A stretch of DNA of 64,000 nucleotides from NCBI RefSeq assembly GCF_023282985.1, contig NZ_JAGQDC010000014.1, positions 1-64,000 on the forward strand, written 5' to 3'. Source of the DNA: Serratia silvae. Lineage in GTDB: Bacteria > Pseudomonadota > Gammaproteobacteria > Enterobacterales > Enterobacteriaceae. The notes beneath the pieces were generated by a model. The model was not told the origin of the DNA. It worked only from the letters and a program-made list of their open reading frames with translations, and ran no database searches. Shown here one piece after another: positions 53,761-62,700 of this stretch. Numbering within the stretch: position 1 is the first letter of the stretch; each line of letters opens with the position of its first letter. A program made the position numbers and the translations under genes.

Positions 53761-56700
53761 ATGGAAATAAAAATGGACAATATCAAGCAGAATAATGGAA
53801 GCTGTATTTACGCCCCGGTAACCTTAGGGCAAAGAGAGGTTTGGCTGATGCAACAACTGTCGCCAGACCTACCCTTTAATATTTCAGAATATGCAGAAAT
53901 TAATGGGGATTTACATGTCCCTACATTCGAAAAAGCAGTCAGCGATATTGTGGCAGAAACACCCGGGTTGAAAAGTCGCTTTGCCGTTGTCGAAGGCGAC
54001 TTATACCAGTTTACCGATAGCAACATCACCGGCCAGTTACAGCTCATTGACCTCACCGATGACTCAGAGCAAACGTTTGATTTAGAAGCCTGGGTTCAGG
54101 CAGACATCACCACCCTGGTCTCCGTTGAGGATGCCGAGCTGTTCAATTTTTCATTAATTTGCTTAGCGAAAAATAAATTCATTTATTATCATCGTTGTCA
54201 CCACGTGCTGATGGACGGTCGGAGCATGGTATTAATCTCTCAGCGTATCAGTGAAAGATATGACGAGTTAATCTCCAACAAAGAACCCCAGGAAGTATTA
54301 TCTTACAGCGCTGACTTACTCGCAAGAAAAGACATTGCATATCTACAATCAAAAAGATTTTCTCTCGATGAAACATTTTGGAGTGGCTACTGCAACGAAT
54401 CGAACGAATCAAGTCGACTATCCTTCCTAAGTCACACCCCCTATGACAGAAACATATTAAAAGAAGAGCAATGCATCGACGATGGCATTAACGAAGAAAT
54501 AGCATTCATTGCTAAAACTCACAACATCAGGGCTAATCATCTATATATCTCAGCCATTGCCACTCATTTTTACACTCTTACGGGAATAAAAAAACTCTCA
54601 TTCAGCCTTCCGGTCGCCGGCATTGAAAGCAAAGCTCGGATGCTTAAAGGCATGACCTCAAACACCTTGCCATTTGAAATTACTATCGAACCAACGTCAA
54701 ATATTATTGACGTAGCTAAAACTGTCAGTAAAGAAATGACTGGTATATTGAAGCACCAGCGCTATCGCGGCGAAAACATTCAGAGGAAAAATAAACAGGA
54801 TTTTGGTTTTGGACCATCTATTAACTTGATGCTATTTGACCGCGGCGCCCCCTTCCAGCATTGTGAAACAAAATGGATCAAGGCTAAAGGTTCTCAGACT
54901 CACGGTTTTGCTATCGTGCTGGATGATAAGGGCTACGGCAAAGGCTTATCCATCAGTTTTTATGGCAGTGATAAACTACATACCCTTGAAGATATATTCG
55001 ATCATCATGACAGATTTCGCTCAATTCTTGAGCTGGTGGTCGCCAACCCACAACAGCCGATTGCGGTAATTGACCGCCAGATTTTAGCCTCTCGGGCCAC
55101 CTGTGTGCGCCGAAATCTGTTTGAGAACATCAGGGCTCCTCTCTCTGCTGCAGTGATTAACTGGGCAGTGCAGGATGCACGGCAAATCGCTCTTCTTTCT
55201 CTATCATTAACCAATAAATCAGGCATCACCCCGCCAACAACCCAATTAAAAATACTGATAAACCATCAACTCTACATAGTGAATAAAATCAATGTGTTGG
55301 ATGAAAAATCGAACTATTCTCCCGGCACACTGGTGCGGCTGGACGACCAGAATGACACCTGGCAGCTTTCCACCCATACCAACGATATTATTCTCAGCGA
55401 TTTCGCCACCCTGGAAGGTGCGCCCCTTTCTGCGACAATGCTGGCGAAGCAAGGAAATCTGGCTCCAGGGAGCAGGTTGCCTACATTGACCGAGCAGCAG
55501 TCAACGGCACTTTCTGCCGAGTTGACCAAACTTGTCGTTCATGAGCCATACTGGCTGGCTAAACTCGAGCGGTTTAATCCCGTTGCTTTCCCTTATTGGA
55601 TAAGAAAAACCGAGGAACCCACCCACTTGTTAGCCAGTCAATGGCAATCATCCGAAGTGCTCAAGGATGTTGATGACAGTAGCCTGAAAGTGGCGGCTAT
55701 CTTTGCTGCTTATCTGCATAGCCTGTCCGGCGAGCAGAGTTTCCAACTTGGTTATCAGGTTATTCCTGCACATTCTGAACTTTGCTCACAGCTTGCTTCC
55801 TCATGGGTTCCTTTGGATGTGGCTGACATTCACGAGCAGCTCCCCCTTGACGAGATTGAGAATAATCTAGCTACAGAAATTAAACGGTTAGAACAGTCTC
55901 ATGGTTTTGCTAAAGATATTGTGCTACGTCATGAAAAATTAAGAAAAAATGCCAGACTGCAGGACAAGCCTGCATATGCACTCGCAATGGCTATTACAAA
56001 TGGTGATAGTGGCATTCATTCAGAGCCGGGGATAAACCCTGACGATTTCCCATTATTGGTATTGCAAATCAACGCTAACAACGGTCATTTCCGTTGGGTT
56101 TACAATGCAGCATACTTGTCTGAAGGCCAAATCAAAGCAATAAATGATCATATCTTACAAGGATTAAAAAGCACCATTGAGCTCAGAAATGCCTCCCTTG
56201 CTGTTGATAACATTAGCTTTATTCCTAAAGAGGAAGAAACGTTATTACTGGAGACACTGAATCGCACGGAATACGACTATCAGAATAATCTATGTATTCA
56301 TAGCGTCTTTAAGCAACAGGTTGCAAAAACGCCTGACGCCATCGCCATTTGTCATGGTGAGGAAAAGTTAACCTACTTCGAGTTTGACCAGATCGCTAAT
56401 CGCATTGCTCATCACCTGATTGGTTTGGGTATTAAAGCGGACATGCGCGTTGCCATGTGTATGGAGCGCAGTTGCTTACAAATCGCCACGCTGTTTGGTA
56501 TCTTGAAATCTGGCGGGTGTTATGTGCCGCTGGATCCTACCTACCCCAGCGAACGCTTGAACGATGTGCTGCATGACGCTAATCCCTCGGTACTTTTGGT
56601 CGATTCTGCGGGCCAGGCCATTCTTGCTGGCAGCACTGAAGCGACGGCTTATAATGTCACCCATTTGTTAGAGAGGGAGCCGCCAGATAGCACCACACCG

Positions 56701-59700
56701 CCGCTTAACGCGTGTTCCGTCAATCATCTGGCCTATGTGATATTCACTTCCGGCTCGACAGGGCGCCCTAAAGGCGTGATGGTTGAACATGCGCAGGTGA
56801 TGAACCTGTATTACGCCCTCAAAAGCGACGTCTTCTCCCATTACCCACCGCAATCTAAGGTTTGCCTGAACTCCAGCCTTTCATTTGACGCGTCATTACA
56901 AAGCCTGCTCAGCTTGCTTGACGGCCACCAGTTGCATATCGTACCGCACGATGTACGGGTTGATGGCGTTAGGTTGGTACAGTTTATCCAGCAGCATGCT
57001 ATTGATGTATTTGACTGCACGCCAACCCAGCTGGAAATGCTATTGCTCTCCAACCTGCCTGAACGGATAAACTCACTGATCCTGCTGATTGGTGGTGAGG
57101 CGTTGTCATCCCAGACCTGGCAGCGCCTGTGTACAATAAAGCACTTTACTGCCTTTAACCTGTACGGCCCGACGGAGTGCACCGTTGACGCTACAGTGGC
57201 TAGAATAACTGAATCACACCCGCTGCCAACCATTGGCCGCCCTATCGCCAATACCGCAATTTACCTGCTGGATAATCGGTTAAAACCGGTGCCTTTCGGT
57301 GCAGTTGGCCACATGTACATTAGTGGTGACGGCGTGGCCCGTGGCTATCTCGATCATCCCGAGCTGACCGAAGAACGCTTTAGCGCCGATCCTTTCTGCA
57401 ATAAAAACCGGCGCATGTACCGCACCGGCGATTTGGCCCGCTATCTGGACGAGGGTTATCTGGAATATTTGGGCCGCGACGATCAGCAGGTCAAAATCAA
57501 CGGCTACCGCATTGAGCCTGGAGACATCGAGGCGAAACTCCTCAGCCATTCCCAGGTTAATGAAGCCGTGGTTATCGCGTATGAAGCGCCTTCGGGAGAG
57601 AAACAGCTTGCCAGTTATCTGGTGATGGCCGAAAGCGCTGAAACGGAAGAGCTACCTCGCCGCCTGCGGGATTATCTGCGTAGCTTACTGCCTGAATTTA
57701 TGTTGCCTATCGCCTACCAGCCCTTGGCACAATTACCTTTGACACCGAATGGCAAGATTGACCGCAAACGTCTGCCGTCCCCTGGTTTTAGCGCCTATGT
57801 ACATCAATCCTATCAGGCACCACAGGGAGAAACCGAGCAAGCGCTGTGCGTCATCTGGGCAGAAATACTGTGTGTTGACAAAATAGGCCGCAACGACAGC
57901 TTCTTTGACATTGGCGGCGACTCATTGATGGCCATGAAATTACTCAGCAAGGTGCAATCCCGCTGGCACAGCAAAATCGCAATGAGCGCTTTTTTTGCCC
58001 AACCAACGTTGGCGCAACTGGCAGAATTGGTTTCACAGTCTGCGCGACAAACCGCTGGCCAGATGACTCCCTTAGCGCCCGATGCACATATTCCACTGTC
58101 CTTCGCCCAGAATCGCCTGTGGTTTATTGAGCAACTGGGAAACAGTGATGAAAATTATAACGTTCCGTTATGGTTGAAAATGCGCGGCGCGCTTAATACT
58201 GATGTTTTGCAACGCAGCCTTAATCATCTGCTCGATCGTCATGCCTCATTACGTTCGATTTTTCTCGTTCAAAACGGCGTTGGCTATTGCAAACTGCGGC
58301 CAACTGGCAGCCAGGTTACGTTGGATGAATACGACTTTTCCGCAGCAACTCACCCCCGCGCCGCCGTTGAACAGCTATATCAGCGTGAAATTGTCCATAA
58401 ATTTGATATCGCACAGGGCCCGCTGCTGCGCGCTTCGCTGGCAAAAACCGCAGCCGATGAGCACTATTTACTGCTGATTATTCATCACATCGTTACCGAT
58501 GGCTGGTCGATGGAGATCCTGGCACGTGAACTGGGAATTATCTATAGTGCCTGGATTGAGGATGCGGCCAATCCGCTGCCGGCTTTACCGTTGCAGTACC
58601 CCGATTATGCCCAATGGCAGCAGCAGTGGTTGCACAGTAATGAGTGGGAGGCTCATGCTCAGTTCTGGCTTCAGCAGTTGCATAGCGTACCCGAGCGGCT
58701 GACCCTGCCGACCGATCATGCAAGACCTGCGCAGCAATCATTTCTGGGGGCTTCGGTTCCCATCGTGCTGGAGCCGCAGTTGGCTGACAACCTGCGCCAA
58801 CTGAGCCGTAAACATCACACGACGCTGTTTATGACCTTAATGAGCGCATGGTCTATCGTGCTATCGCGCCTTGCCGGGCAGCAAGATCTCACGATCGGTA
58901 CGCCAGTTGCTAACCGTCAGGTGGCAGAAAGCGAGGATATGGTCGGTTTCTTCGTCAATACTCTGGCAATGCGCATTAATTTATCTGCGGCCCCCACGGT
59001 GGCGGAACTGTTGTCACAGGTGCGGGAACTCACACTCAGCGCACAAGAACATCAGGCGCTGCCGTTCGATCAGGTGGTAGAATTAATTCAGCCGCAGCGC
59101 AGCATGGATAAAACGCCGCTCTTCCAGGTGATGTTTGCCTGGGAGAATCTCGACGCCGTTGCCCCCACGCTGACCGGGCTGGATGTGAAGTTGAACGATC
59201 CTCAAGTCACCCGCGTCAAATTCGATCTGGAACTGAGTCTCGGCCCCCGTGATCGCAGCATCGTTGGCTCGCTGAACTACGCCACTGCGCTGTTTGATAC
59301 CAGTACCATTGAACGTCACCGCCAGTATCTGATCGCAGTGCTACACGCCATGGTTCGTGACGACCAACAACCGGTTGATCGTATTGGAATGCTCTGCGCA
59401 CAGGAGCAGCATCGACTGCTCGAACAGTGGAATCAAACCGCGGAACCTTATCCGCAGGATATCTGCACCCATCAGTTGTTCGAGCAACAGGCCCGTCGTC
59501 ATCCGGATGCCATTGCCCTCACCTATCAGCAGTTCACCCTGAGCTATTCCAATTTGAATAATCAGGCGGATCATCTGGCCGAACGACTAATAGCCCTGGG
59601 CGTCAAGGTGGAGGATAAAGTGGCCATTTGCAGCCAGCGATCGCCTGAAATAATCGTGGCCATGCTGGCAACGCTGAAAGCGGGGGCCGCCTATCTCTCC

Positions 59701-62700
59701 ATTCCGCCCGATATTGCTACCGATCGGCTGCGCTTTATGCTGGAAGATGCCAAACCCGCCGTTGTTCTGGCAGCACCCGCTCAGCAGGCTCGTTTCAGTG
59801 AGTATGATGTCCCCTTCTGCCCGCTGCCGGACGTTACTCAACGCTATTCTGAGCGCCCTCATCTTTCGGTCGCTGTCGCGCCACATAATTTGGCCTATGT
59901 GATCTATACCTCCGGCTCAACGGGTAACCCGAAAGGCGTGATGGTTGAACACCGCAATCTGGTGCAATTAGTCAACCGCTGGTGTGAACGATGGGGCATT
60001 GGTTTAGGTGATAATTACCTGCAATTTTGCAATCTGACCTTTGACGTCTCGGTCTGCGAGATCTTCTCCGCCCTCACTTCCGGTGCCAATTTGGTTCTGC
60101 GAGATGACCAGTGGCTGACCAGCACAGAACAGTTCTGGCAACGGTGTGAACAACACCGTATCAGCCAAATGATCCTACCTTATCAATTCTGGCGGCGATT
60201 ATGTGAAGAAAGCACTCGGCCATTGCCTTCATCCCTGAGATCTATCGCCTTTGCTGGCGAGGCGGCCGCGCCGGAAATGCTGCAACGCTGGCTAAGCCAC
60301 TATCCCGATTCGCCGGTACTTATTAACGGTTATGGCCCAACAGAAGCCACGGTACTAGCGACCGCGTATGTACCGAGCTTAGGCCGTTCTCATATTGATA
60401 GTATTGGTTATCCCATTGCCAACTATCGACTCTACCTACTGGATCCCCACGGCACGCCAGTTCCACAGGGCGTGATTGGCGAACTGTATATCGGCGGGCC
60501 AGGCGTGGCGCGCGGCTATCTGAATCTGCCAGAGCTCACGGCGGAACGATTCCTGCCGGACCCCTTCAACCCTCAACCGAATGCCCGTATGTATCGCAGC
60601 GGCGATCTGGCCAGCTATCTGCCCGATGGACGGGTACAGTTCCACGGACGCAATGACCACCAGGTGAAAATCCGTGGTTTCCGCATTGAGTTAGGGGAAA
60701 TCGAAACCCAACTCAACGCCCATCCGCAGGTAAAAGAATCGGCACTAGTGGCCCTGGATGATCACAAGGAGGGTAAACGTCTGGTAGCCTATGTGGTCGC
60801 TGATTCGACTCAGCCACGGCCCGATATCGTTGAATTACGCAACCACTTGGTCGCTCGATTACCGGAATATATGGTGCCTGCCGCTTACGTACTGCTGGCC
60901 GAGATGCCAATTACCGCCAATGGCAAGCTGGATCGTAAAGCGTTGCCTGCACCACAGAACGACGCCTATGTGCATCGCGACTATCAAGCCCCGCTGGCTG
61001 GGATCGAAACCACGCTGGCTGAAATTTGGCAAACGGCAATGGGAGTCGAGAAAGTAGGACGACAGGACCATTTCTTCGAACTGGGTGGCCATTCACTATT
61101 GGCCGTTCGGGTCATCAGCCAGTTGCAGCAAAAACTCAATATCAACGTGCCGCTGGCGGCGCTGTTTGATTATCCTCTGCTGTGGGAACTGGCACAGGCT
61201 ATCAGTCATCCGGGCTGCCTATGTGACGCCACCGTTCCCACTGTCATTACGCCTGCGCCACGAAACAAGCCTCTACCGCTGTCCTTCTCTCAACAACGCC
61301 TGTGGTTCTTGTCGCAACTCAACGACAACGATTCGAACTACAACGTGCTGATGGCGCTGGCATTAAGTGGCCCCGTGAATGTACCGATATTGCAGCAAAG
61401 TCTTAACGCTTTATATGCCCGCCATGAATCATTGAGAAGCAATTTTGTTTCCCATGGCCAGGAGGAACCACAGGTGATCCTGCGGGATGCCCAGCCTGGC
61501 ATCCCGCTGATTGAATACGATTTACGCGAACGGAAAGACCACGCTGACCCGATGCAGGTCATTTACCAACAGGAAGAACGCTGGGTGTTTGATATTTCCG
61601 CCGAACCGCTGGTACGGGCTAGCTGGCTGCGCCTGGGAGATTGCGACAACGTTCTGTTGCTGACGCTACACCATATTATTACCGATGGTTGGTCGATGGA
61701 AATCCTGGTGCACGAGTTGGGCTGCCTTTACTCAGCATTACTGCAACAACAGCCCGATCCGTTGCCAGCGTTACCGATCCACTATCCAGACTATGCGGTA
61801 TGGCAACAGCAGTGGCTTGATAGCCCACTCTGGGAGGCGCAGGGGCAATTCTGGCAACGCCTGTTAGCCGGTGCGCCTGAACGACTGACGCTGCCGACCG
61901 ATCGACTGCGTCCTGAGCAGCAGTCCTTTATTGGTTCCAGCCTGCCGATAGTGCTGAGTAGCCAGCTTTCCGAACGGTTGCGGCGTCTGAGTGCCAAACA
62001 AGGCACTTCGCTGTTTATGACGTTACTGAGCGCCTGGTCTATCGTATTGTCCCGCCTGTCGGGTCAGGATGATGTGGTGATCGGTACGCCGGTCGCCAAC
62101 CGCAATCAGGCCGAGTGTGATGGAGTTGTCGGTTTCTTTGTGAATACGTTGGCACTGCGGATTAATTTATCCGAGGCACCGACCGTGGCCCAGTTGCTGG
62201 CACAGGTACGGAAAACTACCCTTGATGCACAGGAACATCAGGCACTGCCGTTCGAGCAAGTGGTTGAAATAACCCAACCGCCGCGTAGCCTGGACAAGAC
62301 GCCACTGTTCCAGGTAATGTTTGCACTGGAAAACGTCGATGATATCGCGCCGAAGATGGCCGAATTAAAGGTAAAACTGCTGGAACCGCCGGTCAGCCGC
62401 GTTAAGTTTGACCTGGAGTTGAGCCTGGGTGAACGTAATAAAATCATCACCGGCTCGCTGAATTATGCCAGCGCACTGTTTGACCTGGAAACCGTTCAAC
62501 GTCACCAACAGTATCTGATCGCAGTACTCGAGGCGATGGTGCTCAATGAAGACCAACATATCGGCCAGATTGATTTGATCTGCGAACACGAGCGCCATCT
62601 TCTGCTGGAACAATGGAATCAGACCGCCAAACCTTACCCGTCAGAATGCTGTATCCACCAACTGTTTGAGCAACATGCCAAGCATGACCCCGACGCCGTT

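Noticed and set aside
58499-59080. Short plus-strand frames inside the NRPS in another phase
   Set aside because: They are shadows of the open NRPS frame, whose motifs (HHIVTDG, GGDSL, GGHSL) are all in a single phase.
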